Below, in pieces: positions 18,246 through 27,072 of a DNA stretch of 64,000 nt. Source of the DNA: Pseudomonas putida. Its GTDB lineage: Bacteria; Pseudomonadota; Gammaproteobacteria; Pseudomonadales; Pseudomonadaceae. The position numbers and the translations under genes were made by a program. The stretch covers positions 2,175,501 through 2,239,500 of the forward strand of contig CP047152.1 of assembly GCA_041879295.1 (NCBI GenBank), given 5' to 3'. Under the pieces are notes generated by a model that was given only the letters and a program-made list of their open reading frames with translations, was not told the origin of the DNA and searched no databases. How positions within the stretch are numbered: position 1 is the first letter of the stretch; each line of letters starts with the position of its first letter.

Positions 18246-18644
18246 CTACAAGGCGGTAGCCCCAGCCTTGGCCACTTGGGCATCCTGTTCGGATTTGACG
18301 CCTGATACACCGATGGCGCCCACCACCTGGCCTTTCACCCGCAGCGGTACGCCACCTTCCAGGCTGGTCAGCAGGGGCGCGGTCACGAATGCCGTACGGC
18401 CGCCATTGACCATCTCTTCATAATCCCGCGTCTCTTTGCGCCCCAGTGCGGCGGTGCGGGCCTTTTCCAGCGCGATGTAGGCACTGGCCGGTGCGCAGCC
18501 GTCCATACGTTCCAGGGCCAGTGGGTGGCCGCCGTCGTCGACCACGGCGATGGTCACGCTCCATTGCCGGGCCTGGGCTTCCTGGCGGGCGGCGCTCAGT
18601 ACGCGGGCGATTTCGGCCTGGCCGATAACGGATTTGCTAAGCAT
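18246..18644 (-). CDS. glcG: GlcG, DUF336/heme-degrading-like protein of the glycolate operon
   Basis: 132 residues of the GlcG/HbpS family (VVDDGGHPLALERMDG and VGAIGVSG are the family signatures). The start has GGAG seven bases upstream and overlaps the end of glcF by 8 bases. Its biochemical role is unsettled; in E. coli and Pseudomonas it is the last gene of the glycolate utilisation operon, as here. Confidence 0.9.
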   Translation of the reverse strand: MLSKSVIGQAEIARVLSAARQEAQARQWSVTIAVVDDGGHPLALERMDGCAPASAYIALEKARTAALGRKETRDYEEMVNGGRTAFVTAPLLTSLEGGVPLRVKGQVVGAIGVSGVKSEQDAQVAKAGATAL

Positions 18645-19872
18645 GGGCGGGCTCCGGGTTCAAGGCTGCTTCGACAATTTCGATCCAGTGGCGCACGGGC
18701 GTGCGTCCAGCCCCGTCGAGGTGGGCCTGGCAGCCTATGTTGGCTGTGGCAATGAGGTGCGGCTTACCGCTTTCCAGCGCATTCAGACGATTGTCGCGAA
18801 GTTGCAGTGACAGTTCAGGCTGGGTCAGCGAATAGGTCCCCGCCGAGCCGCAGCACAGGTGGCCATCGGGCACTGAGGTCAGGGTAAAGCCGAGCCGCGT
18901 CAGCAACGCTTCTATCGCACCGCCCAGCTTCAGGGCGTGCTGCAGGGTGCATGGGCAGTGGAAGGCCAGGCGCTGTTCGGCGCACAGGGCCAATTGTTCG
19001 ATCGGCTCATCGCGCAAGATTTCCACCAGATCGCGGGAAAGGGCGCTGACCCGGGCGGCCTTGACAGCGTAATGGGGGTCTTTTTCCAGCAGGTGCCCAT
19101 AGTCGCGGACAAACGCACCGCAGCCGCTGGCGGTCTGCACGATAGCCTCGGCACCCGCTTCGATGGCGGGCCACCAGGCGTCGATATTGCGCCGTGCCCG
19201 CTGCAGACCTTGCGCCTGAGCATTCAGGTGATAGTCCACCGCGCCACAGCATCCGGCTTGCCGGATCGGTTGCACGCTGATGCCCAGGCGGTCGAGCAGC
19301 CGCGCAGCAGCGGCATTGGTATTGGGTGACAGGGCCGGCTGCACGCAGCCTTCCAGCATCAGTACCCGGCGCGCGTGGCGCACTGCCGGACGCTGGCCGG
19401 GTGGGGTGACCTGCGCCGGCAACTTGCGTTTGACTGAGGCCGGTAGCAGCGGGCGCAGCGCCTGGCCGCTGCGGGTCAGGGCCTTGAACAGTGCCGGGCG
19501 CGGCACCACCGCACGCAGGCCCAGGCGCAACAGGCGCTGGCTGAGCGGGCGTGGCACTTGCTGCTCGACCACCGCGCGGCCGATGTCCAGCAGATCGTGG
19601 TACTTCACCCCGGATGGGCAGGTGGTTTCGCAATTGCGGCAGGTCAGGCAGCGGTCCAGGTGCAGTTGGGTGCTGGCGGTGACCGGCTCGCCTTCGAGCA
19701 TCTGCTTGATCAGGTAGATGCGCCCGCGCGGGCCGTCCAGCTCGTCGCCCAGCAACTGGTAAGTGGGGCAGGTGGCTGTGCAGAAACCGCAATGTACACA
19801 AGTGCGCAGGATGCGTTCTGCTTCGTCGGCGCGGGCCAGGCGGCGCGATGGTTCGCTAAGGTTGGTTTGCAT
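18637..19872 (-). CDS. glcF: Glycolate oxidase iron-sulfur subunit GlcF
   Basis: 411 residues. Two 4Fe-4S ferredoxin motifs lie near the N-terminus (CVHCGFCTATCP and CLTCRNCETTCP), followed by two cysteine-rich CCG domains (GCCGAVDYH and CCGSAGTYS). It carries electrons from the flavin subunits GlcD/GlcE to the respiratory chain while glycolate is oxidised to glyoxylate at the membrane. GAGG lies six bases before the ATG. Nine bases separate it from glcE. Confidence 0.95.
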   Translation of the reverse strand: MQTNLSEPSRRLARADEAERILRTCVHCGFCTATCPTYQLLGDELDGPRGRIYLIKQMLEGEPVTASTQLHLDRCLTCRNCETTCPSGVKYHDLLDIGRAVVEQQVPRPLSQRLLRLGLRAVVPRPALFKALTRSGQALRPLLPASVKRKLPAQVTPPGQRPAVRHARRVLMLEGCVQPALSPNTNAAAARLLDRLGISVQPIRQAGCCGAVDYHLNAQAQGLQRARRNIDAWWPAIEAGAEAIVQTASGCGAFVRDYGHLLEKDPHYAVKAARVSALSRDLVEILRDEPIEQLALCAEQRLAFHCPCTLQHALKLGGAIEALLTRLGFTLTSVPDGHLCCGSAGTYSLTQPELSLQLRDNRLNALESGKPHLIATANIGCQAHLDGAGRTPVRHWIEIVEAALNPEPAHA

Positions 19873-19881
19873 GGTCTGGCC

Positions 19882-20934
19882 TCACAGGTCCGGGTACAGG
19901 CGGCCAGGGTTGAACACCCCCTGGGGATCGAGTTGCTGCTTGAGGGCGCGGTGGTAGCGCATCAGTGCAACCGGCAGTGGCGGGCTGCTGGTTGCACCGG
20001 GGGCGTAGCAGGTGGCGTGGCCACCCACCTTGGCCACCTGGTCGCGAATGGCCTGCGCTGGTGCGCGGGTCTTGAGCCAGCGCTGGGCACCACCCCAGTC
20101 GATCAGTTGCTGGCCGGGCAGTTTCAGCTCGCCGGTGATGGTGGGTACGGACAGGCGCCACAGGGGGGCGGCGTCGGTAAAGAACGCCAGGCGCTGCTCG
20201 CGCAGGTCGCTCCAGAAGCGGTTATCGAGTGTTTCGCCCCCCAGCCGCTGGCGTGCCGACTGCACCGACCCTTCGCCGCCTTCCAGGCGCAGGTACAGCG
20301 TTTCGCCGTCATGGCAGGCGGCGCTGATCGGCAGCGGTTGCTGGCCCCATTCGGCCAGCTCGGCCAGCGCTTCATTGCGGCCCATCGGCAGGCGCAGGCT
20401 CAGGCACAGGCGTGGCCGTGGCAGCACTTTCAACGAAACTTCGGTCAGCAGCCCCAGGCATCCGAAGCTGCCCGCCATCAGGCGTGACACATCGTAGCCG
20501 GCGACGTTCTTCATCACCTCGCCACCAAAGCGCAGCAGCTTGCCGTGGCCGGTGATCACCCGTGTACCCAGTACAAAGTCGCGCACCGACCCGGCCCACG
20601 GCCGTCGCGGGCCAGACAACCCGACCGCGACCATGCCGCCCAAGGTGGCCTCGGGGCCCAGGTGGGGCGGCTCGCAGGGCAGCATCTGGCCAGCCTCGTG
20701 CAGGGCTGCCTCGATGTCGCGCAGGGGGGTACCGGCGCGAGCCGTGAGTACCAGCTCGGTAGGGTCGTAGCTGACAATGCCGCGATGGTTGCGGGTGTCG
20801 AGTACTTCGCCGGCCACCGGGTTGCCGAGCATCGCTTTGCTGTTGCTGCCCTGGATACGCAGCGGCGTACCTTCGTTCAGCGCCTGGTTGACCTGCTCCA
20901 ACAGCGTCTGGCTCATGTCGCGGTCCATGCTCAT
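19882..20934 (-). CDS. glcE: Glycolate oxidase FAD-binding subunit GlcE
   Basis: 350 residues, the same length as E. coli GlcE. The start at 20934 overlaps the glcD stop (TGATG), so the two are translationally coupled. A PCMH-type FAD domain is visible (LTARAGTPLRDIEAAL, GGMVAVGLSGP, GRLYPDL at the end). With GlcD and GlcF it forms membrane-associated glycolate dehydrogenase. Met3 and Met7 are possible alternative starts. Confidence 0.95.
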   Translation of the reverse strand: MSMDRDMSQTLLEQVNQALNEGTPLRIQGSNSKAMLGNPVAGEVLDTRNHRGIVSYDPTELVLTARAGTPLRDIEAALHEAGQMLPCEPPHLGPEATLGGMVAVGLSGPRRPWAGSVRDFVLGTRVITGHGKLLRFGGEVMKNVAGYDVSRLMAGSFGCLGLLTEVSLKVLPRPRLCLSLRLPMGRNEALAELAEWGQQPLPISAACHDGETLYLRLEGGEGSVQSARQRLGGETLDNRFWSDLREQRLAFFTDAAPLWRLSVPTITGELKLPGQQLIDWGGAQRWLKTRAPAQAIRDQVAKVGGHATCYAPGATSSPPLPVALMRYHRALKQQLDPQGVFNPGRLYPDL

Positions 20935-22433
20935 CAGAAGCGCTCCAGCTCGGGGAAGGGCAGTTGCCCATGGTGCACATGCAGGGCGCCGAATTCGGCG
21001 CAGCGGTGCAGGGTGGGAATGTTCTTGCCGGGGTTGAGCAGGCCCTGAGGGTCGAAGGCGGCCTTCACCGCGTGGAACAGGGTGATTTCGTCGCTGTTGA
21101 ACTGCGCGCACATCTGGTTGATCTTCTCGCGCCCCACACCGTGTTCACCGGTGATGCTGCCGCCCACCTTCACACACAGCTCCAGAATCTTGCCGCCGAT
21201 CGCTTCGGCACGCTCCAGCTCGCCGGGCAGGTTGGCATCGAAGAGGATCAAAGGGTGCATGTTGCCGTCGCCGGCATGGAACACGTTGGCCACCCGCAGT
21301 CCATACTTCGCGGACAGGTCGCTGATGCCCTTGAGCACCCGTGGTAACTCGCGGCGCGGAATGGTGCCGTCCATGCAGTAGTAGTCCGGCGAGATGCGCC
21401 CCACGGCCGGAAAGGCGTTCTTGCGTCCGGCCCAGAAGCGAACACGCTCGGCTTCGTCGCAGGCCTGGCGCACCTCGCGGGCCCCGGCTTGCGTCAGCAC
21501 GGCGGCGACGCGCTGGCAGTCGTCGTGTACATCGGCTTCCACGCCATCCAGTTCGCACAGCAGGATCGCCGCCGCGTCCACCGGGTAACCGGCATGGATG
21601 AAGTCTTCAGCGGCGCGGATCGCCAGGTTGTCCATCATCTCCAGGCCACCGGGAATGATGCCGGCAGCGATGATGTCGGCGACTGCCCGGCCGGCGTCCT
21701 CGACGCTGTCGAAACTGGCCAGTATCACCCGCGCCACCTGGGGCTTGGGCAGCAGCTTGACGGTGACTTCGGTGACGATACCGAGCATGCCTTCGGAGCC
21801 GGTGAACAATGCCAGCAGGTCGAAGCCGGGGCTGTCCAAGGCATCGCTGCCCAGGCTCAGGCGTTCGCCCTCGACTGTGAGAATCTCCACCTTGAGCACA
21901 TTGTGTACGGTCAGGCCGTACTTGAGGCAGTGCACGCCACCGGCGTTTTCGGCGACGTTGCCCCCGATCGAGCAGGCAATTTGCGAGGAAGGGTCTGGTG
22001 CGTAGTACATGCCATGGGGGGCGACGGCCTGGGAAATGGCCAGGTTGCGTACGCCCGGCTGCACGCGGGCGTAACGCCCCTGAGGGTTTACCTCGAGGAT
22101 ACGGTTGAAGCGCGCCATCACCAGCAGGATGCCCTTGGCCAGTGGCAGGGCACCACCCGACAGGCCGGTACCGGCACCACGCGCAACCACCGGGACGCCG
22201 CGCTGGTGGCAGAGCTTCAGCAGCGTCTGCACCTGCTCCAGGCGCTCGGGGAGCACCACCAGCAGTGGCACTGTGCGGTAGGCCGACAGGCCGTCGCATT
22301 CGTACGGTTTGAGGTCTTCATCGCGGTGCAGGATTTCAAGATCCGGCAGGGCATCGCGCAGCGCTTGCAACAGGGCGGCCCGGTCCACGTTGGGCAGCGC
22401 GCCATCGACGCGTTCGTCGTACAGGATATTCAT
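20934..22433 (-). CDS. glcD: Glycolate oxidase catalytic flavoprotein subunit GlcD
   Basis: 499 residues, matching E. coli GlcD in length when started at MNILYDERVDGALP (22433). FAD-binding PCMH domain (VARGAGTGLSGGALPLAKG, DPSSQIACSIGGNVAENAG) and C-terminal FAD-oxidase domain with HAGDGNMHPL and GEHGVGREK. Oxidises glycolate (and D-lactate in some species) to glyoxylate. First gene of glcDEFG, divergent from glcC, with a candidate GlcC operator about 95 bases upstream. Confidence 0.96.
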   Translation of the reverse strand: MNILYDERVDGALPNVDRAALLQALRDALPDLEILHRDEDLKPYECDGLSAYRTVPLLVVLPERLEQVQTLLKLCHQRGVPVVARGAGTGLSGGALPLAKGILLVMARFNRILEVNPQGRYARVQPGVRNLAISQAVAPHGMYYAPDPSSQIACSIGGNVAENAGGVHCLKYGLTVHNVLKVEILTVEGERLSLGSDALDSPGFDLLALFTGSEGMLGIVTEVTVKLLPKPQVARVILASFDSVEDAGRAVADIIAAGIIPGGLEMMDNLAIRAAEDFIHAGYPVDAAAILLCELDGVEADVHDDCQRVAAVLTQAGAREVRQACDEAERVRFWAGRKNAFPAVGRISPDYYCMDGTIPRRELPRVLKGISDLSAKYGLRVANVFHAGDGNMHPLILFDANLPGELERAEAIGGKILELCVKVGGSITGEHGVGREKINQMCAQFNSDEITLFHAVKAAFDPQGLLNPGKNIPTLHRCAEFGALHVHHGQLPFPELERF

Positions 22434-22526
22434 CGGCTCACTCGGCAACGGTTTTTATTGTTGTTGGCAAAGCGGTCACCGATGCAGCGTGCGCGTGCTA
22501 GCGGCCGGGGTCGAGTGAGATTTTGA

Positions 22527-22539
22527 CTGGTCCTACCAG
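22527..22539. promoter_or_regulatory. Candidate GlcC operator 1 (CTGGTCCTACCAG)
   Basis: A 13-base palindrome with TGGT-N3-ACCA core, the pattern bound by FadR/PdhR/LldR-type GntR regulators. It repeats as an identical 11-base core at 22603, 75 bases away. It lies between glcD and glcC, placed to act on glcD. Confidence 0.7.
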
Positions 22540-22602
22540 TTTCTTCTGCCAGTGCTGTTTACTCACGGCTCTGTCCGGCTAGATTGGCGCTATAAGTCAA
22601 AG

Positions 22603-22613
22603 TGGTCCTACCA
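22603..22613. promoter_or_regulatory. Candidate GlcC operator 2 (TGGTCCTACCA)
   Basis: An identical 11-base core to operator 1. It ends two bases before the glcC ribosome site (AGGAG, 22616-22620), a position suited to autorepression of glcC. Confidence 0.7.
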
Positions 22614-22628
22614 GCAGGAGTGTGTGCA

Positions 22629-23393
22629 GTGGGTACTGAAGGCAAGGTCAAGGTCGCCGACCAGGTGGCCGAACGGGTCGAGCGGCTTATCGTCGAGGGC
22701 GTGCTCAAGGTGGGGCAGGCGCTGCCATCGGAGCGGCGGCTGGTGGAGAAGCTTGGCTGTTCACGTTCGGCGTTACGGGAGGGACTGCGCGTTTTGCGCG
22801 GGCGCGGCATCATCGACACCGAACAGGGGCGGGGTTCGTTTGTCGCCGATCTCACCGGGCAGGCGGGTGCTACGCCTTTGATGCACCTGTTCAGTTCGCA
22901 ACCGCGTACGCTGTTCGACCTGCTGGAGGTCCGGGCGTTGCTGGAGGCTGAGTCGGCGCGGTTGGCTGCGTTGCGCGCTACCGACGTCGACCGCCTGCTG
23001 ATCCGCCGGCGCTATGAAGAAATGCTGGCTGCGCACGAGGCTGCGCCGGCGCTCGATGCCCGTGAGCATGCCCGTCGTGACCATGCCTTTCACCGGGCAA
23101 TCAGTGAGGCGTCGCATAACCCGGTGCTGGTGCATACCCTGCAATCGCTCAGTGACCTGACGTTGAGCACTGTGTTTGCTTCGGTCAACAATTTGTACTG
23201 CCGGCCAGCGCAGAAACGCCAGATTGATCGGCAGCATGCGCGGTTGTATCGCGCGGTGATGGAGCAAATGCCCGAGCAGGCGCAGCGGGCGGCGCGTGAG
23301 CATATCTACGGCATACGCGACAGTTTGCAGGAGATCGAGCAGGAAGAGCAGCGCCTGGTCAGGGCGACCATGCGCATGGATGGCTGGGGGTGA
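22629..23393 (+). CDS. glcC: Glycolate operon regulator GlcC (FadR-type GntR family)
   Basis: 254 residues from the GTG at 22629, which has AGGAG eight bases upstream and gives the same length as E. coli GlcC. The winged helix (VADQVAERVERLI, LPSERRLVEKLGCSRSALRE) is followed by an FCD effector domain (LHLFSSQPRT-type region, EHARRDHAFHRAISEASHN, HARLYRAVMEQMP). It activates the glc operon in response to glycolate in E. coli. Divergent from glcD with two candidate operators between. Confidence 0.95.
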   Translation: MGTEGKVKVADQVAERVERLIVEGVLKVGQALPSERRLVEKLGCSRSALREGLRVLRGRGIIDTEQGRGSFVADLTGQAGATPLMHLFSSQPRTLFDLLEVRALLEAESARLAALRATDVDRLLIRRRYEEMLAAHEAAPALDAREHARRDHAFHRAISEASHNPVLVHTLQSLSDLTLSTVFASVNNLYCRPAQKRQIDRQHARLYRAVMEQMPEQAQRAAREHIYGIRDSLQEIEQEEQRLVRATMRMDGWG

Positions 23394-23400
23394 AGCGGCA

Positions 23401-23447
23401 CTGTACCGGCCCTTTCGCGTCGAACCGCCGCGAAAGGGCCGGTACAG
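23401..23447. terminator. Perfect 19-bp hairpin between convergent glcC and DUF2388 gene
   Basis: The arm at 23401-23419 (CTGTACCGGCCCTTTCGCG) pairs exactly with 23429-23447 around a nine-base loop. It contains REP-like CCGGCCCTTTCGCG. It has no T-run on the plus strand but its symmetric position suits a bidirectional transcript end. Confidence 0.65.
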
Positions 23448-23453
23448 GTTTAC

Positions 23454-23771
23454 TCAATGGTCAGCCAGAGGGTCATCCTGCGACAGGATGGCCCGGGCCA
23501 GCTCCTCATCATTGGCCTGCAGCCCTGGATGGTCCTTGCGGGCCTGTTCAAGCGCCGACTCCACATAGGCGCCGCGGATGGCACCGCCGCTGGCGACGAA
23601 CGCTGAAAGTTCGTCACGGGCCGGGATGATCCGTTTGTCATCCTTGAAGGTCGAATACAGCGAAGCGGAAATACCGGCCGAGGTGGCGACGTCGCCCGCA
23701 TCGACGCGGGCCAGGGCAGCGCCGGCAGGCATCAGGAGCAGCAGCGCAGGGGCGAGCAGTAGGTGGCGCAT
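23454..23771 (-). CDS. Small secreted DUF2388-family protein
   Basis: 105 residues. The start at 23771 opens a signal peptide (MRHLLLAPALLLLMPAGAALA). The mature part carries SAGISASLYSTFKDDK, ARDELSAFVASGGAIRGAY and LEQARKDHP, which I recognise as the Pseudomonas-restricted DUF2388 group. Function unknown; periplasmic or secreted. Stands alone between convergent glcC and divergent GST. Confidence 0.75.
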   Translation of the reverse strand: MRHLLLAPALLLLMPAGAALARVDAGDVATSAGISASLYSTFKDDKRIIPARDELSAFVASGGAIRGAYVESALEQARKDHPGLQANDEELARAILSQDDPLADH

Positions 23772-24053
23772 GTCGTGTTCTCCAGTAGCGTGAAGCACAG
23801 GGAAATAAACCACTCAGTGTCTAAGACGGCCGGGGCGTTCAGGTAGTTCCCTGCTCTTGGGTGGAGCGTGTCGAGAGGGAAAGTGCACCTGCCGCTGACG
23901 AGGCGGCTGAACTCACGGTTTTCAAGGTGCCGGCGGAGTGCGTCATGGATTGACCGCGTCGGGATGCGCGTGATTTGCTTGGGTGGATGGCACTTCACGG
24001 GCAAGCCCGCACAGGGCCCTGCCGATCATTCAAAGGAAACTGAAGGTTCGCCC

Positions 24054-24680
24054 ATGTCCGACTACAAGCTGCATTGCTTCGCCGAATCCGGCAACGCCTA
24101 CAAGGTTGCGCTCATGCTTGAACTCACCGGCCAGAACTGGCAGCCGGTGTTCGTCGACTTTTTCCATGGCCAGACCCGTGAGCAAGCCTGGCGCGATGAG
24201 GTGAACGAGCAAGGCGAGGTGCCGGTGATGGAACACTCTGGCAAGCGCTTCACCCAATCTGCGCTGATCCTGGAATACCTTGCCGAACTGACCGGCCAGT
24301 TCGGGCCCCGCGATGAAGACGAAAAACGCGAGATCTGGCGCTGGATGCTGTTCGACAACCATAAGTTCACCAGCTACTACGCTATGCTGCGCTTTCTGTT
24401 CTGCCTGAAGAACACCGGTGAAACCGATGTCACGAGGTTCCTGCGCGAGCGTGCCAAGGCGGCTTACCGTATTGTCGACGCGCACCTGGCGAAGACGCCA
24501 TTCATGGTCGGTGGCCGGTTGACCATTGCCGACCTGTCGTTGGCGGGGTATATGTTCATGCCAGAAGACACCGGTATCCCGCTGGCAGAGTTCACCCACA
24601 TCGAGGCCTGGAAAGCCCGCATCCAGGCGCTGCCGGGGTGGAAGCACCCGTATGAGCTGATGCCGCGCACGGCATCCTGA
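24054..24680 (+). CDS. Glutathione S-transferase family protein
   Basis: 208 residues. N-terminal thioredoxin-like domain (LHCFAESGNAYKVALMLEL, EVPVMEHSGKRFTQSALILEYL) with the Ser/Asn pair in the glutathione-binding region, and an all-helical C-terminal domain (GGRLTIADLSLAGYM is the capping motif). GAAGG lies seven bases before the ATG. Probable cytosolic detoxification; no linked pathway. Confidence 0.88.
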   Translation: MSDYKLHCFAESGNAYKVALMLELTGQNWQPVFVDFFHGQTREQAWRDEVNEQGEVPVMEHSGKRFTQSALILEYLAELTGQFGPRDEDEKREIWRWMLFDNHKFTSYYAMLRFLFCLKNTGETDVTRFLRERAKAAYRIVDAHLAKTPFMVGGRLTIADLSLAGYMFMPEDTGIPLAEFTHIEAWKARIQALPGWKHPYELMPRTAS

Positions 24681-24722
24681 CTCGTTCGCGACCAAGGCCG
24701 TCTCTACTGCGGCCCCGCAAAA

Positions 24723-26618
24723 TCAGGTGTGTGGCACACCCCGAGTGGGTGCGCCACCCGCATACTCCGGCTTCAGGTGCCCTTGCTCATCCAGCAGATA
24801 GGCGTCCATCACCTCCCGCACCACCGGCCCTGCGACTCGGCCCCCAGCCTCGCCGTTCTCGATCATCACCGCCACTACCACGCTGGGATGCTCGGCCGGA
24901 GCAAAGCCGACAAACAGGGCGTTGTCGCGGTGGCGCTCCAGGGTCTTGTTGCGGTTGTAACGCTCACCCTGCTTGATCGCCACCACCTGCGCGGTACCGC
25001 TTTTGCCGGCAATTCGGTACTGGGCACCGGCGGCCGCGGCGCGGGCAATACCGCGCGGGTCGTGCATGACCATCTGCATGCCCTGGTTGACCTGGTCCCA
25101 GGCATGCTTGTCGTGCAGAACGATGTCGGGCATGGGGTGGGGGTCGATCGGCGTGTCGCCGCCCACGGTCATGGCCAGGTGCGGGCGGTGCCATACGCCC
25201 TTGCTTGCCAACAGGCTGGTAGCCTGGGCCAGCTGCAGGGGGGTGACCTGCATATAGCCTTGGCCAATGCCCAGGATCAGTGTCTCGCCCGGGAACCAGG
25301 CCTGGCGTCGCGTAGCGCGCTTCCACTCGGGCGAGGGCATCAGCCCGGAGGCCTCCTCGAACATGTCCAGCGACACCTTCTGGCCCAGGCCGAACTCGGC
25401 CATGTAGTCGTGCAGGCGGTCGATGCCCAGCTTGTGCGCCAGGTCGTAGAAGTAGGTGTCGTTGGAACGCATGATGGCGGTGTACATGTCCACCCAGCCG
25501 TCGCCGCTGCGGTTCCAGTTGCGGTACTTGTGGTGATAGTTGGGCAGCTCGTAATAGCCCGGGTCGAATACCCGGCTGCCAGGGGTGATCACCCCGCTGT
25601 CGAGACCAGCGATGGCCACTTCAGGCTTCACGGTCGAGCCGGGCGCATACAGGCCGCGCAGGACGCGGTTGAACAGTGGGCGGTCGATGGAGTCGCGCAG
25701 CGCAGCATACTGCTTGAAGCTGATGCCCTTGACGAACAGGTTGGGGTCGAAGCTGGGGTTGCTGACCATCGCCAGTACGTCACCATTGGCCGGGTCCAGC
25801 ACCACCACCGAGCCACGGCGGTCACCCAGCGCTTTTTCTGCGGCTACCTGCAAATGGGCGTCCAGGGTTAAAACTATGTCCTGCCCTGGGGTTGGGTCCT
25901 TGTGGTTGAGCACGCGCATCACCCGCCCTTGAGCGTTGGTCTCGACCTCTTCGTAGCCCACGTGGCCATGCAGTTGGCTTTCGTAGAAGCGCTCGATGCC
26001 GGTCTTGCCAATCGATTGGGTGCCGCGGTACTCCGTGCTGTCGAGCGTCTTGGCTTCTTTCTCGTTGATGCGCCCCACATAGCCCACTGAATGAGCGAAA
26101 TGCTCGGCCAGTGGGTACTCGCGGATGAATTGCGGCTCTACATCCAGGCCTGGCAGGCGGAACTGGTTCACGGCGACCAGGGCGATCTGTTCCTCGCTCA
26201 AGCCCACCATAAGGGTCACGGGCTCGAACGGTTTGCGGCCGCGGCGCAGGTCCTTGTCGAACTGCTTACGGTCGTCTTCGGTCAGGCCCAGCACCTGCGT
26301 CAGGGTGTCGAGCACTTTGGCCGAATCGCCGCCGGCCCGCTCGCGGGTCATGGTCAGGTCGAAGCTGGGCTTGTTGTCGGCCAGTACCACGCCGTTGCGG
26401 TCGTAGATCAACCCGCGTTCGGGGGCGATGGGCAACACGTGCACGCGGTTGTTTTCCGACACGGCCGTTTGTTGGTCGTGCTGCAGCACCTGCAGCACAT
26501 AGAGCCGGCCAACCAGGACGGCACACAGGCTGAACACCATGGCGGCGCAGGCCAGAAGCCGACGGTTGACCAGGTGTCTTTCCTTTTCGTGGTCCTTTAG
26601 AGGGATAGGTTGCGGCAT
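24723..26618 (-). CDS. mrdA: Penicillin-binding protein 2 paralogue (MrdA-type transpeptidase)
   Basis: 631 residues from Met at 26618; a membrane anchor lies at about 18-40 (LLACAAMVFSLCAVLVGRLYVL), then the PBP dimerisation region (IAPERGLIYDRNGVVLADN) and the transpeptidase domain with Ser328 in GSTVK, SND and KSGTAQ. PBP2 makes side-wall peptidoglycan together with RodA, but no rodA or mre gene lies here, so this is likely a second, non-cluster copy. It shares its 5' region with the vanillate transporter promoter area. Confidence 0.92.
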   Translation of the reverse strand: MPQPIPLKDHEKERHLVNRRLLACAAMVFSLCAVLVGRLYVLQVLQHDQQTAVSENNRVHVLPIAPERGLIYDRNGVVLADNKPSFDLTMTRERAGGDSAKVLDTLTQVLGLTEDDRKQFDKDLRRGRKPFEPVTLMVGLSEEQIALVAVNQFRLPGLDVEPQFIREYPLAEHFAHSVGYVGRINEKEAKTLDSTEYRGTQSIGKTGIERFYESQLHGHVGYEEVETNAQGRVMRVLNHKDPTPGQDIVLTLDAHLQVAAEKALGDRRGSVVVLDPANGDVLAMVSNPSFDPNLFVKGISFKQYAALRDSIDRPLFNRVLRGLYAPGSTVKPEVAIAGLDSGVITPGSRVFDPGYYELPNYHHKYRNWNRSGDGWVDMYTAIMRSNDTYFYDLAHKLGIDRLHDYMAEFGLGQKVSLDMFEEASGLMPSPEWKRATRRQAWFPGETLILGIGQGYMQVTPLQLAQATSLLASKGVWHRPHLAMTVGGDTPIDPHPMPDIVLHDKHAWDQVNQGMQMVMHDPRGIARAAAAGAQYRIAGKSGTAQVVAIKQGERYNRNKTLERHRDNALFVGFAPAEHPSVVVAVMIENGEAGGRVAGPVVREVMDAYLLDEQGHLKPEYAGGAPTRGVPHT

Positions 26619-26825
26619 CAGTGAATCGATCCTGAGGGGTAGCAGTACGCGCGCGATCGGGCCGCGGATGCTACGCAACCCGTACTGCCCCCTCAAGACG
26701 AGCCCCGGCTGCCCGCTGGCTGGCATCGGCTGTGTGCCCCATGATCAGGGCGCTGAGGGGGAACATGAAGATTTGTTCATTGCGCATTGATGAGGGTGGC
26801 ACAAGTCTGGTTTGCGATGACTTTG

Positions 26826-26833
26826 TGGATCCA
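26826..26833. promoter_or_regulatory. Candidate VanR operator (TGGATCCA), distal transporter site
   Basis: The 8-base palindrome TGGATCCA (context GTGGATCCATAA) matches the core of the VanR operator known from Caulobacter (ATTGGATCCAAT). It recurs at 26986, 33067 and 33153. Confidence 0.6.
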
Positions 26834-26845
26834 TAATTGGATTTT

Positions 26846-26860
26846 GTGCGATAACCGAAC
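26846..26860. promoter_or_regulatory. PcaR-like box (GTGCGATAACCGAAC)
   Basis: Its reverse complement, GTTCGGTTATCGCAC, matches the remembered P. putida PcaR box GTTCGATAATCGCAC at 13 of 15 positions. It lies 13 bases after a TGGATCCA palindrome, an arrangement mirrored upstream of vanA. Confidence 0.5.
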
Positions 26861-26985
26861 ATCAAGTTTCTAATGTTGCTATAGATTAAATCGTTGATTT
26901 AAATGGAAAAAATTATTGTGCTCACAGCTATTTACTGAAATTGGCCGCGGAAAAATTGAGATTCAGTGCTTTCGTCATGTTGTCT

Positions 26986-26995
26986 ATGGATCCAT
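26986..26995. promoter_or_regulatory. Candidate VanR operator (ATGGATCCAT), proximal transporter site
   Basis: A perfect 10-base palindrome between a possible -35 and -10 of the transporter promoter, fitting repression by VanR that vanillate relieves. Confidence 0.65.
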
Positions 26996-27072
26996 TATCT
27001 GGTTGATTAGCGCCTGACAACGGCCGGAGCCCTCCTGCCGTATGCGATAACAATTACAAAAAGGGTCCAGTC

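Larger units (their letters stand above)
26619..27072. other. Long AT-rich intergenic region upstream of PBP2 and the vanillate transporter
   Basis: No convincing gene. From about 26820 to 27000 the sequence is clearly richer in A+T than its surroundings and contains two TGGATCCA palindromes and a PcaR-like box, described separately. A poor sigma-70-like promoter (TTGTCT at 26980, 17 bases, TTGATT at 27003) straddles the second palindrome. Confidence 0.6.

Noticed and set aside
26671..26865. 64-residue frame on the minus strand upstream of PBP2
   Set aside because: No ribosome site or motif, and it overlaps the regulatory region with a TGGATCCA palindrome.
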